Origin: Microvirga sp. Mcv34
GTDB taxonomy: Bacteria; Pseudomonadota; Alphaproteobacteria; Rhizobiales; Beijerinckiaceae
Assembly: GCF_024519725.1 (NCBI RefSeq)
Contig: NZ_JALJRK010000006.1
Location: 1 to 64,000 of the forward strand
Length of the DNA: 64,000 bases
Direction: 5' to 3'
The position numbers and the translations under genes were made by a program. Of this stretch, positions 8,502-16,802 are shown one piece after another. The notes below the pieces were generated by a model, which was not told the origin of the DNA, did no database searches, and was given only the letters and a program-made list of their open reading frames with translations. Within the stretch, counting starts at the first letter, position 1. Every line of letters starts with the position of its first letter.

Positions 8502-8717
8502 ATGACAGCTCACACCACCGTCGGCGATTGGACCACCGAGCATGAGCAGAAGGCCGCCAAGCCCTCGCGGATCAGGAGCCTCTTCGCGGCCCTCATGCAT
8601 GAGATCGAGATCCGCCGCGCCCTGCGCGACGTCAGCTCGCTCGACGATGCGATGCTGCACGATATCGGCCTCACGCCGGGGAGCCTGGAGGATGCCGTCA
8701 GGTGCGGCCGGCACTAA
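8502..8717 (+). CDS. DUF1127 domain-containing small protein
   Basis: A 71-residue protein whose C-terminal half is a YjiS/DUF1127 motif (RALRDVSSLDDAMLHDIGLT). In alphaproteobacteria small arginine-rich DUF1127 proteins have been linked to RNA metabolism and phosphate/carbon stress; the role of this member is unknown. A clear GAGGAGACAG ribosome site precedes the ATG. It is divergent from the LysR gene. Its 3' end overlaps the end of the convergent lipid kinase gene by four bases. Confidence 0.88.
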   Translation: MTAHTTVGDWTTEHEQKAAKPSRIRSLFAALMHEIEIRRALRDVSSLDDAMLHDIGLTPGSLEDAVRCGRH

Positions 8718-9595
8718 TCGTCCTGTTCGGGCGCGAACACCGTGACGGCCGCTGGCCGGATCGAAAAATGGGCGGGCGTCTGGGTCACGATCTCGCCATC
8801 CGCATTGATGGGCCTCGGCTTGCGGGTGCGGATGTCGAACTCCTTGGCCCTGACCGCCCTCACCTCCTCCCAGGCGCCGTGCTGCCCGTGGCGGAACGAG
8901 CGCGCCATGAGGGCGAGCTTCCAGGCCCGTTCCAGCTCCAGGCTGTAGAGATCGAGATGCTGGTCGTCGATGGCCGCGTCCTTTTCCACCGCATTCCCGC
9001 CGCCGTAGAAGCGCCCGTTCCCGACCGCGATCTGCAGCGTCTTCACGCGCACGGATTCGTTCTCGCTGGTGATGGTGGCCCGGAACGGCTTGGCCTGCGC
9101 CAGGACCTTGAGGGCCACCAGCGCATAGCCGAGGCGGCCCCAGCGGCGCTTGATGTCCCGTGTCAGCTTCTGCGCCAGCTCCGCCGACAATCCGAGGCTC
9201 GCCACATTGAAGAACGGTTCGCCGTTGACGAGGCCGAGATCGATCCGGCGGGTGACACCCCGGGCGATGACATCGGCGGCGGCGTCGATATCGAAGGGAA
9301 TGCCGAGGGTGCGGGCGAGATCGTTGGCCGTGCCCATGGGCAGAATGCCCAAGGGCAGACCGGCCTCGATCACCCCGAGGGCCGCCGCATTGATGGTGCC
9401 GTCGCCGCCGCCCACGATCGCGCAGTCCACGTCCTCGGCGTGTTCGACGATGAGCGGAGACAGGTCCTCGCGGCGGCCACATTCCAGGTGAACGGGTTCG
9501 ATGCCGTGATCCTTCAGGCGATCGACAGCCATGTCGCACTGGGCGGCACCGCTACGGCTTTTGGTATTGACGATCAGAAGAGCGCGGCGGGGCAT
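8714..9595 (-). CDS. Diacylglycerol/lipid kinase family protein (YegS-like)
   Basis: A 293-residue member of the DAGK/YegS/BmrU lipid kinase family, which phosphorylates lipid alcohols with ATP. Diagnostic motifs are LLIVNTKSRSGAA at the N terminus, the nucleotide-binding IVGGGDGTINAA, and LGILPMGTANDLARTLGIP. The C-terminal beta-rich lobe contains the usual AVGNGRFYGGG stretch. Which lipid it uses cannot be inferred. Its stop overlaps the end of the convergent DUF1127 gene. Confidence 0.9.
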   Translation of the reverse strand: MPRRALLIVNTKSRSGAAQCDMAVDRLKDHGIEPVHLECGRREDLSPLIVEHAEDVDCAIVGGGDGTINAAALGVIEAGLPLGILPMGTANDLARTLGIPFDIDAAADVIARGVTRRIDLGLVNGEPFFNVASLGLSAELAQKLTRDIKRRWGRLGYALVALKVLAQAKPFRATITSENESVRVKTLQIAVGNGRFYGGGNAVEKDAAIDDQHLDLYSLELERAWKLALMARSFRHGQHGAWEEVRAVRAKEFDIRTRKPRPINADGEIVTQTPAHFSIRPAAVTVFAPEQDD

Positions 9596-9815
9596 GGTCT
9601 GTCACATGGAAAAGCTTGAGCGGATCCGCAAGGGTTCATCGAAGCGGAGCCGTTGGATAACCCGCCTCCCCGGTTTTCGTTCACGAGGCTCTCATCCATG
9701 GAGCAAGCCACGGATTCGGCTCCAAAAGTGCAAATCCCCTTTTGGGTCCGATGCTTTGGAGTTGCCATCCTGGATATTTGGCCCAATAACCCTGCTTCCC
9801 AAGGAGGCCTGACGC

Positions 9816-10763
9816 ATGACCCTCACCGTTGCGTTCCAGATGGATCACATCCGCAGCATCAAGATCGCAGGCGATACCGGCTTTGCGCTGATGCTCGAAG
9901 CCCAGCGGCGTGGGCATCGGGTCCTGCACTACACCCCCGACCGCCTGTCCCTGCGCGACGGAGCGGTGATCGCCATGGCGGAAACCATCGAAGCGCGCGA
10001 CGTGGAAGGCGATCATTTCACCCTGGGAACGCCTGAGCGGGTCGATCTGTCGACCGTCGACGCGGTGCTCATGCGCCAGGACCCTCCCTTCGACCTCGCC
10101 TACATCACCGCCACCCATTTCCTCGAGCGCATCCATCCGAAGACGCTTGTGGTCAACGACCCGACCCATGTGCGCAACGCGCCGGAGAAGATCTTCGTCA
10201 CGCATTTCCCGCACCTGATGCCGCCGACCCTCATCTCCCGCGACAGGCAGGAGATCGAGGAGTTCCGGCGCGAGCACGGCGACGTGGTGATGAAGCCGCT
10301 CTACGGCCATGGCGGCGCGAGCGTGTTCAAGGTCGGGCGCGAGGATCCGAATTTCGGCTCTCTCTACGACCTGTTCTCCAACCTGTTCCGTGAGCCCTGG
10401 GTGATTCAGCGCTTCCTGCCCAAGATCACCGAAGGCGACAAGCGCATCATCCTCATCGACGGCGAGGCGGCGGGCGCGATCAACCGGGTGCCGGCGGCCA
10501 ACGACATCCGCTCCAACATGGTGCGCGGCGGCGCGGCCAAGCCCACGGACCTCACCCCGCGCGAGCGCGAGATCTGCGAGACCATCGGCCCCGACCTCAA
10601 GCGCATGGGCCTCATCCTCGTGGGCATCGACGTGATCGACGGCAACCTGACGGAGATCAACGTGACAGCCCCCACGGGCATCCGGGCCATCAAGCGTCTG
10701 GGCGGGCCTGATCTCGCGATGGCGGTGTGGGACGTGATCGAGAGCAAGGTGAAGCAGGCATGA
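9816..10763 (+). CDS. gshB: Glutathione synthase
   Basis: A 315-residue ATP-grasp enzyme that joins gamma-glutamylcysteine and glycine to make glutathione. The N-terminal domain starts [11 protein letters not shown]. The segment [19 protein letters not shown] is characteristic of GshB. ATP-grasp motifs follow: [17 protein letters not shown], then [18 protein letters not shown], and the Mg-binding [12 protein letters not shown] near the C terminus. An AAGGAGG ribosome site lies 8 bases before the ATG. The length is normal. The 220 bases upstream hold another copy of the dispersed intergenic element and presumably the promoter. Confidence 0.96.
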   Translation: MTLTVAFQMDHIRSIKIAGDTGFALMLEAQRRGHRVLHYTPDRLSLRDGAVIAMAETIEARDVEGDHFTLGTPERVDLSTVDAVLMRQDPPFDLAYITATHFLERIHPKTLVVNDPTHVRNAPEKIFVTHFPHLMPPTLISRDRQEIEEFRREHGDVVMKPLYGHGGASVFKVGREDPNFGSLYDLFSNLFREPWVIQRFLPKITEGDKRIILIDGEAAGAINRVPAANDIRSNMVRGGAAKPTDLTPREREICETIGPDLKRMGLILVGIDVIDGNLTEINVTAPTGIRAIKRLGGPDLAMAVWDVIESKVKQA

Positions 10764-10770
10764 TGCAGCC

Positions 10771-10815
10771 TGGCGCATCGGACGGGCCCGGAGGGCCGCG
10801 TCATCCGATGCGCCA
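10771..10815 (+). terminator. Hairpin downstream of gshB
   Basis: A perfect 12-base inverted repeat (TGGCGCATCGGA at 10771-10782 with its complement at 10804-10815) encloses a second small GC stem. It starts 8 bases after the gshB stop. No T-run follows, so termination is plausible but unproven. Confidence 0.6.
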
Positions 10816-10858
10816 GCCAAAAGAATGAGCATCGGATAAACTCAAAAAGTGGGGTCCA

Positions 10859-11299
10859 CTATTGGGGCCGAGGCTCCAGCGATCTGATACGTGGGGCTGT
10901 GGTTGAGACCACGTCGATGACATGGTTCAGGCACACGAGTTCCCAATGTTTGAAAGGCCCAGGAAATTCGTGCGTCGCCAATGTCGATTTGGCAATGAAT
11001 GCGAGGAAGGCGGTACCGGATCGCTCTGAAAGCATCGTATCGGCAAGTGGCTGCCCTTCTTCGGTAACGGCGTAACTTTCATTCCGGACTGAATAGGCGA
11101 TATATTGCTCCCAAACGATTTCGATGGGCCCTTGATCAGGAATCGGCGCGATTTCTCGCGCGGCAATCTGCAAATTAGGAACTTCGACTTCAGCCCCTTG
11201 CGCAGCAGCCTCCACGATAACGAGTCGGAGTATATTATCTTTGGGCTCCCCTATCTCTTCGAGATAGAAGTAGTGTCTCCCTTTTGGAACCTCGCTCAC
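10859..11299 (-). CDS. Hypothetical protein
   Basis: A 146-residue soluble protein with no motif I recognise. It begins with a GTG preceded by GGGGGTGG. Base composition is visibly lower in GC than its neighbours (many AT-rich codons), which hints at transfer. The sequence is acidic in the first two thirds (EIVWEQYIAYSVRNESY) and ends with a stretch HWELVCLNHVIDVVS that looks like the conserved core of a small domain. It lies head to tail after hemW with a 21-base gap. Translation is supported by the start signal and sustained frame; function unknown. Confidence 0.65.
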   Translation of the reverse strand: MSEVPKGRHYFYLEEIGEPKDNILRLVIVEAAAQGAEVEVPNLQIAAREIAPIPDQGPIEIVWEQYIAYSVRNESYAVTEEGQPLADTMLSERSGTAFLAFIAKSTLATHEFPGPFKHWELVCLNHVIDVVSTTAPRIRSLEPRPQ

Positions 11300-11320
11300 G
11301 CCACCCCCTGAATTAAACTG

Positions 11321-12481
11321 TTAGGCCGCCAGTTCCGCGATCACCGCGTTGAGCACCGGCGACCCCTTCGGCGTCACCGCCACGCGCGTGCCGTCGATGC
11401 GGACGAGCCCTTCCTCCTCCAGAATGTCCAGCCCGCGCGCGTTCAGCGTCTTGCCCGTAAACGCCTCGTAGCGGCGCGCATCGATGCCTTCCCTGAGGCG
11501 AAGACCCATGAGCAGGAACTCGTCCCCCTCGGCCTCGGAGGTCAGAACCTCCTCGTCGATGACGCCGTGCCCTTCAGTCTCGACGCGCTCCAGCCAAGTC
11601 TCGGGGTGCTTTTCCGTGGCGGTCGCTAGCCGCGCATTGCCGGTCACGAGGCGTCCATGGGCGCCGGGGCCGATCCCCGCATATTCGCCGTAACGCCAGT
11701 AGAGCAGGTTGTGGCGCGACTCGGCGCCAGGTCGGGCGTGGTTCGAGATCTCATAGGCCGGCAGCCCATGCTTCTCGCAGACTTCCTGGGTGATGTCGTA
11801 AAGCACGCGGCCGGTTTCCTCGTCGGGCACCGTGATCTTGCCCGCATCGTAGAGGCGCTGGAACCAGGTGCCCGGTTCGATGGTGAGCTGGTAGAGCGAC
11901 AGGTGCTCGACCGCATGGGAGATGGCCTGTTCCAGCTCCGCCCCCCAGGCCTCGGGGGTCTGGCCGGGCCGCGCATAGATGAGGTCGAAGGAATAGCGCT
12001 CGAAGATGGAGGCTGCGATCTTCACGGCGCCCAGAGCCTCATCGACCGAATGCATGCGGCCCAGGCGCTTCAAATCGGGATCGTTGAGCGCCTGGACGCC
12101 GAGTGAGACCCGGTTGATGCCCGCATGACGGTAGCCGCGGAAGCGCTCGGCCTCGACGCTGGTGGGATTGGCCTCGAGCGTCACCTCGGCCTTGGGATCG
12201 ACGGCCCACGCCGCGCCGATCGCGTCGAGGATCGCCCCCACGGTTTCCGGTTTCATGAGCGAAGGCGTGCCGCCGCCGAAGAAAACGCTCGTGACCGTCC
12301 GTCCCGGAATGCGCGCCGCCGTAAGGGTGATCTCCCGGCGAAAGGCCGCCAGAAACCGCTCCTGATCCACCGGCTGGTGGCGGACATGGCTGTTGAAGTC
12401 GCAATAAGGGCACTTGGAGGCGCAGAAAGGCCAATGGACGTAAACGCCAAAGCCCACATCGCGCGTCGGATGATCGATCAT
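11321..12481 (-). CDS. hemW: Radical SAM heme chaperone HemW
   Basis: A 386-residue radical SAM protein. The iron-sulfur motif is C20-x3-C24-x2-C27 within the CASKCPYCDFNSH segment, followed by FFGGGTPSLM and the HemW-type C-terminal domain (HNLLYWRYGEYAGIGPGAH). The lack of an additional upstream cysteine separates HemW from coproporphyrinogen dehydrogenase HemN; HemW binds heme and delivers it to haemoproteins. In many alphaproteobacteria hemW directly follows rdgB; here about 2.8 kb of other genes lie between them. Confidence 0.92.
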   Translation of the reverse strand: MIDHPTRDVGFGVYVHWPFCASKCPYCDFNSHVRHQPVDQERFLAAFRREITLTAARIPGRTVTSVFFGGGTPSLMKPETVGAILDAIGAAWAVDPKAEVTLEANPTSVEAERFRGYRHAGINRVSLGVQALNDPDLKRLGRMHSVDEALGAVKIAASIFERYSFDLIYARPGQTPEAWGAELEQAISHAVEHLSLYQLTIEPGTWFQRLYDAGKITVPDEETGRVLYDITQEVCEKHGLPAYEISNHARPGAESRHNLLYWRYGEYAGIGPGAHGRLVTGNARLATATEKHPETWLERVETEGHGVIDEEVLTSEAEGDEFLLMGLRLREGIDARRYEAFTGKTLNARGLDILEEEGLVRIDGTRVAVTPKGSPVLNAVIAELAA

Positions 12482-12548
12482 GGGGCGTATATGGCAGGTC
12501 GGAGCGCGAACGTCACGGGTGCCGGTGTCGCGCAGGGCAAACCCTCGC

Positions 12549-12648
12549 TGTCATTCCCGGCCGGAGCGCAGCGAAGGGGAAGGAAATCCACGATCAAGCA
12601 CAACGCTATGGATCCCCCTCCCTCGCCTGCGGCTCACCGGGAATGACA
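12549..12648. repeat. 100-bp palindromic intergenic element with 12-bp terminal inverted repeats
   Basis: The ends TGTCATTCCCGG (12549-12560) and CCGGGAATGACA (12637-12648) are perfect inverted repeats. The interior contains GGCCGGAGCGCAGCGAAGGG and GGATCCCCCTCCCTCGCC. A clear second copy lies at 30901-30999 with the same layout. This looks like a dispersed non-autonomous (REP/MITE-like) element. Confidence 0.75.
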
Positions 12649-12778
12649 AGGACGGAGCGCTGCCCAAACTTTTCTGAACCCGTTCACTCACAAGGTTGTT
12701 CTCTCCATGGAACCTTCCGTTCTGGTCTCCGGCGCCGCTGGGCCCTATGATCGGAAGAGTAACAGTCAGGAACCCACC

Positions 12779-13450
12779 ATGCGGCATTGGCGCGGCCCGT
12801 TCGACCGGCAGGGCTATCACCACGGCAATCTGAAGGAAGCGCTCATCGAGGCGGCGCAGCGCTTCATTGCCGAGCGGGGGATCGGCGGGTTCACCCTGGC
12901 CGATGCGGCCAAGCTCGTGGGCGTCACGCCGGCCGCGCTCTACCGCCATTTCCGGGGCCGGGATGCCCTGGTGGCCGAGGTCGCCTTCCGGGGCTACGAC
13001 GAACTGGCGAAACGGCTCGGGCGAGCCCTGCAGAGCGAGGGCACGGCGCTGGAGCGCTTCACCCGCATGGGCGAGGCCTATCTCGCCTTCGCCGAGCAGG
13101 AGCCGGGTTTCTACACCGCCATGTTCTCGGCCAAGCCCGCCGAGGGGGAGGCTTCCTGCGGCCCGTTCTGGGCCAAGAGCATCCAGAGCGGCGGCAGGTC
13201 CGTCGGAAACGCTTTCGATTTCCTGGTTCAGGCCCTGTCGCAAACCTTTCCTGAGGGGTTCCAGAGCGTCGACGTGCGCTTCATCGCCATCGAGGTCTGG
13301 GCACTCTCCCACGGCATCGCCACCCTGGACGCCGCCGGCCAGCTGCCCAAGGGCCCTGGATTGCCGGACAAGTACGAATTGCTCCGGGCCGGTGTGCTGG
13401 CCCTGGTCCATGGGGCCTTGAAGGAGCGCGCTGAGAGCCCGACGAAATAA
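12779..13450 (+). CDS. TetR/AcrR family transcriptional regulator
   Basis: A 223-residue regulator. The N-terminal helix-turn-helix spans about residues 15-60 (LIEAAQRFIAERGIGGFTLA then VGVTPAALYRHFRGRDAL). The C-terminal ligand domain is of the WHG/TetR_C_13 type (VEVWALSHGIATLD-like segment). The start is the ATG at 12779, preceded by a modest CAGGAA site; the frame is open further upstream from 12707. It reads away from hemW, and no adjacent target is evident besides itself. Confidence 0.85.
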   Translation: MRHWRGPFDRQGYHHGNLKEALIEAAQRFIAERGIGGFTLADAAKLVGVTPAALYRHFRGRDALVAEVAFRGYDELAKRLGRALQSEGTALERFTRMGEAYLAFAEQEPGFYTAMFSAKPAEGEASCGPFWAKSIQSGGRSVGNAFDFLVQALSQTFPEGFQSVDVRFIAIEVWALSHGIATLDAAGQLPKGPGLPDKYELLRAGVLALVHGALKERAESPTK

Positions 13451-13491
13451 TCGACGAAACCTCTCTTGAAAGCGCCGAGATTCATCCGCAT

Positions 13492-13512
13492 GTTAATGTT
13501 GTTAGCATTAAC
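13492..13512 (+). promoter_or_regulatory. Inverted repeat upstream of the DUF2852 gene
   Basis: GTTAATG (13492-13498) and CATTAAC (13506-13512) form a perfect 7-base inverted repeat with a 7-base spacer, 13 bases before the ATG. The spacing suits a repressor site or a leader hairpin over the ribosome site; the binding factor is unknown. Confidence 0.5.
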
Positions 13513-13525
13513 ATAGGGACCTTCA

Positions 13526-14005
13526 ATGTCTGACTCTGCCTCCACCGCTTGGAACGCGGGCCCGCATGCGGGCCCCTGGAACAATGGCGCTCAACACCGC
13601 CGCTGCGGGCGCAGGCCCGGACGCGGCCTGGAGATCGCCGGCATCATTCTGGGTTTCATCTTCGTCTGGCCGCTCGCGCTGGCCTATCTGGTATGGAAAA
13701 TGTGTGGATATCCGAAATACGATGAGGCCAAGGCCTTCTTCCGCGACACCCTCGGCCGGGCCAAGGACGACCTCTTCGCCTCGCGCGGCCCTGCCGGTTT
13801 CGGCGGCTTCGCGAGCACGGGCAACGCGGCCTTCGACGATTATCGCCGCAGCGAGCTGGAGCGCCTCGAAGCGGAGCGCCGCAAGCTCGACGAGGAAGCC
13901 CGCGACTTCCGCAACTTCGTCGAGGAACTGAAGCGGGCCAAGGACCGCGAAGAGTTCGACGCCTACATGGCCAAACGCCGCGGCAACGGCACGACGAACG
14001 CCTGA
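13526..14005 (+). CDS. DUF2852 domain-containing protein
   Basis: A 159-residue protein typical of Rhizobiales DUF2852. A glycine/asparagine-rich N terminus leads into a single transmembrane segment (LEIAGIILGFIFVWPLALAY, about residues 35-55). A cytosolic, highly charged coiled-coil-forming tail follows (ELERLEAERRKLDEEARDFR). The function is not known. It is followed by a clean GC-rich hairpin. Confidence 0.85.
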   Translation: MSDSASTAWNAGPHAGPWNNGAQHRRCGRRPGRGLEIAGIILGFIFVWPLALAYLVWKMCGYPKYDEAKAFFRDTLGRAKDDLFASRGPAGFGGFASTGNAAFDDYRRSELERLEAERRKLDEEARDFRNFVEELKRAKDREEFDAYMAKRRGNGTTNA

Positions 14006-14024
14006 CCCGTCTGACGAAATGAAG

Positions 14025-14047
14025 GGAGCGCCCCAATGGGGCGCTCC
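14025..14047 (+). terminator. Perfect hairpin after the DUF2852 gene
   Basis: GGAGCGCCCC-AAT-GGGGCGCTCC is a perfect 10-base stem with a three-base loop, located between the two convergent genes and likely ending transcription from either side. Confidence 0.7.
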
Positions 14048-14079
14048 AACTCTTGTCGCACGTTATTTGTGCTGAACGC

Positions 14080-15177
14080 TTAGATCACGAAGAAGTCGCT
14101 TGCACCTAAAGCCTTCTTGGGCAGCTTGGCGATGGCGATCTGAGCCTTCGAACCCGTTCCGTCCGGGTCGTAGGAGAGAATGCCCTTATCCTTGTTCCAG
14201 ATGATCCGGTCATCTTTATCATGAGCCTTTGAGCCCGAGTAGAAGGCTTTGGCGCTCATCTTCTTAGGTGCCGCCATGGTGCCGGCCTTGCCGAGTCCTT
14301 TGAACACCGCATCGTCGAGCCAGATGTCGTCATCCTTGGCGCGGAAATCCTTGATGGTGTCGACGTTCGTCTTCTTGTTCGGCTTGGTGTTGAACACGAA
14401 CACGTCCTTGCCGGCCCCGCCCGTCAGGGTATCCTTGCCGGCGCCGCCGCTCAGGGTATCGTTGCCGCCCATGCCACTGAAAATATCGATATCGGCACCG
14501 CCCACGAGGTAATGAGCGAAATCGTTGCCCGTCACGTTCTCCCGAGCGACGTCGCCGACCTGCACCGTCAAGGTCTGCGTGTGAGAGAACCCGGTACTGC
14601 CGACCACCTTCACAGTGACCGTATGGCTCGTGGCCTGCTCGTAATCGAGCTTGAGACCGTCAAGCACCTTGAGCTGCGCCCCTTCGAGCACGAAGCGACC
14701 GCCCGCGTCGTCGAGCAGTTGGTATTGGATGGTGCCGGTGTCAGCCTGGTTCGCGTTCGCAAGCGACAAGCTGCCGATGGGCGCACCTGTTGCGGCGGCT
14801 TCCGCGATCAAGCTACCAGTGAGGGAGAGCTGGGGCGGGGCGATGCCGGCGAAGTGACCTTGGTAGATGGTATCTCCGGCGTCAGTGAGATCCGCCCAGG
14901 TCACAACCCAACTCCCGTCATTGAGAACCGTTACGACAGGGTGAGGAGTGCTGCTTGTTTGTATGTGCTGATTGACCTGCTCGGCCGGGCCATAGGCGAC
15001 ACCGAGGTGGTTAAACACCTGAGCAAGGATTACCGTTCGGAAATTAACTTCTGCAGACCACACAACAACCCAGCCACCGCTTGGCAGCGCTGCCACAGAG
15101 GATCCGGTGACTCCATACTCAGATTGGGGCATATCGCCGCCGATTTGTATCTCGTCTCCGATTCGAATGAGCGCCAT
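14080..15177 (-). CDS. RTX-type calcium-binding secreted protein with cadherin-like domain
   Basis: A 365-residue protein. Residues 1-110 resemble beta-propeller-type repeats (GGWVVVWS and GSWVVTWAD recur about 55 residues apart). Residues 115-210 look like a cadherin-type Ig domain ending in HTVTVKV. Residues 226-262 carry RTX nonapeptides (GGNDTLSGGAGKDTLTGGAGKD) that would bind calcium. The C terminus is the serralysin-like extension seen in type I secretion substrates. There is no Sec signal peptide, consistent with type I export, but no secretion ATPase is nearby. The start at 15177 has an AGGAAGG site; the frame is open to 15237. Host role unknown. Confidence 0.82.
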   Translation of the reverse strand: MALIRIGDEIQIGGDMPQSEYGVTGSSVAALPSGGWVVVWSAEVNFRTVILAQVFNHLGVAYGPAEQVNQHIQTSSTPHPVVTVLNDGSWVVTWADLTDAGDTIYQGHFAGIAPPQLSLTGSLIAEAAATGAPIGSLSLANANQADTGTIQYQLLDDAGGRFVLEGAQLKVLDGLKLDYEQATSHTVTVKVVGSTGFSHTQTLTVQVGDVARENVTGNDFAHYLVGGADIDIFSGMGGNDTLSGGAGKDTLTGGAGKDVFVFNTKPNKKTNVDTIKDFRAKDDDIWLDDAVFKGLGKAGTMAAPKKMSAKAFYSGSKAHDKDDRIIWNKDKGILSYDPDGTGSKAQIAIAKLPKKALGASDFFVI

Positions 15178-15212
15178 GGATCTCAACCTTCCTAGAAACC
15201 AGAAATTTAACG

Positions 15213-15226
15213 TTGTTACGTAACAA
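15213..15226 (-). promoter_or_regulatory. Perfect palindrome in the RTX gene promoter region
   Basis: TTGTTACGTAACAA is a perfect 14-base palindrome 36 bases upstream of the RTX gene start. Its size and place suit a dimeric regulator. No regulator gene is adjacent. Confidence 0.5.
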
Positions 15227-15304
15227 AACGACGTCATAGCTGAAATCTCTGGTCCCGTCGAGCACCGGTGGAGCCGGAGCGCACCTCCAATGGGGATGAG
15301 AGCC

Positions 15305-15946
15305 TCAGGCCCTCTTGAGACATCCGGCCGCCAGTTTCACGAAGGCGCGGGCCCGGTGGGAGAGACCTTCGGGCTCCGGCTTCGACCAGTCGATGCCGTG
15401 CTTCTCTTCGGAGGAAATCTCACCGAAGGTCTCGGCAAAGCCCTCCGGCTGGAACATCGGGTCGTAGCCGAAGCCCTTGTCACCGCGCGGAGGCCATACG
15501 ACTTGGCCGAACACGCGTCCCTCGAACAATTCCTCATGCCCGTCGGGCCAGGCGATCACGAGGGCGGAGACGAAATGGGCCCGGCGATCCGTCGCCTCGC
15601 GCTTCAGGAGCTCGCGCTCCACCCGCTCCATGGCGGCCTGGAAATCCCGCTTCGGACCCGCCCAGTCGGCCGTGAACAGGCCCGGCGCACCGTCCAGGGC
15701 GTTCACGCACAGGCCAGAATCATCGGAAAATGCCGGCAGGCCGGTGGCTTTGGCCGCCGCATGAGCCTTGATGGCGGCGTTCTCGGCGAACATGTGCCCC
15801 GTCTCGTCGGGAACAGGCAATCCGAGCTCGCCCGCCGAGACGGCCGCGATGCCGAAGGGAGCGAGCAGTTCCTGCATCTCGCGCAGCTTGCCGGCGTTGT
15901 GGGTCGCGATGACGACCTTGCCGGACAGGAGACGGTGGACGCTCAT
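15305..15946 (-). CDS. rdgB: XTP/dITP diphosphatase (RdgB/Ham1)
   Basis: A 213-residue Ham1-family pyrophosphatase that hydrolyses XTP, ITP and dITP to keep deaminated purines out of nucleic acids. Motifs are [14 protein letters not shown] at the N terminus, [30 protein letters not shown] and the C-terminal SHRARAF. The start codon overlaps the stop of rph (ATGA), indicating a coupled rph-rdgB unit. Confidence 0.95.
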   Translation of the reverse strand: MSVHRLLSGKVVIATHNAGKLREMQELLAPFGIAAVSAGELGLPVPDETGHMFAENAAIKAHAAAKATGLPAFSDDSGLCVNALDGAPGLFTADWAGPKRDFQAAMERVERELLKREATDRRAHFVSALVIAWPDGHEELFEGRVFGQVVWPPRGDKGFGYDPMFQPEGFAETFGEISSEEKHGIDWSKPEPEGLSHRARAFVKLAAGCLKRA

Positions 15947-16656
15947 GCGACGGCCTTCTTCTGCAGGTCCACGAGCTGCATCACGCCGGTCTTGGCAAGC
16001 CGCAGCAGGCTCAGGAACTCTTCCTCGGAAAAGGGCTTGCCCTCGGCCGTGCCCTGCACCTCAACGATGCCGCCGGAACCGGTGATCACGAAATTAGCGT
16101 CGGTCTCGGCGGCGGAATCCTCTGCATAATCGAGATCGAGGACCGGCTGGCCCTTGTAGATGCCGCAGGAAATGGCCGCCACGGGCTCACGCAGGGGGTT
16201 GATCGAGATGATCGAGCGGTTCTGCATCCAGGTGAAGCATTCGTGCAGCGCCACCCAGGCGCCGGTGATGGACGCGGTGCGGGTGCCGCCATCGGCCTGG
16301 ATCACGTCGCAATCGACGACGATCTGCTTCTCGCCGATGGCCGGCAGGTTGACGACGGCGCGCAGCGAGCGTCCGATGAGGCGCTGGATCTCCTGGGTGC
16401 GGCCCGAAGGCTTGCCGGAATTGACCTCGCGGCGGGTGCGCTCGTGGGTCGCGCGGGGCAGCATGGAATATTCCGCCGTCACCCAACCGCGCCCGGTGCC
16501 GCGCAGCCACGGCGGCCCCTTTTCCTCGAGCGAGGCGGTGCAGATGACCTTCGTGTTGCCGAAGGAGACCAGGCAGGAGCCTTCCGCATAGCGCGCGACG
16601 CCGCGCTCCAAGGTGACGGGACGCAGTTCGTCGGGCGCGCGGTTGGAAGGACGCAT
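15943..16656 (-). CDS. rph: Ribonuclease PH
   Basis: A 237-residue phosphorolytic 3'-5' exoribonuclease that trims tRNA 3' ends. It matches the family throughout: [58 protein letters not shown] and the [16 protein letters not shown] segment. The length is the family's usual 238. The start at 16656 has an AGGAG site; the frame is open a further 55 codons upstream without family sequence. It is divergent from hrcA. Confidence 0.96.
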   Translation of the reverse strand: MRPSNRAPDELRPVTLERGVARYAEGSCLVSFGNTKVICTASLEEKGPPWLRGTGRGWVTAEYSMLPRATHERTRREVNSGKPSGRTQEIQRLIGRSLRAVVNLPAIGEKQIVVDCDVIQADGGTRTASITGAWVALHECFTWMQNRSIISINPLREPVAAISCGIYKGQPVLDLDYAEDSAAETDANFVITGSGGIVEVQGTAEGKPFSEEEFLSLLRLAKTGVMQLVDLQKKAVA

Positions 16657-16802
16657 GGGGTTTCTCCTGAAAGATCTTGCGATTCCCGCCTGTTTGAAGC
16701 GGCCAGGACGATTAGGCAAGCGCAAGGCTTGCCGAAGGAGCCTCCGAACCGCACATAATATCGGCTTGCAGGGTAGAATTGTGAGAGCGTAGAACCCTTC
16801 GG

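Noticed and set aside
16660-16802. CIRCE operator near hrcA
   Set aside because: No TTAGCACTC-N9-GAGTGCTAA pattern could be found.
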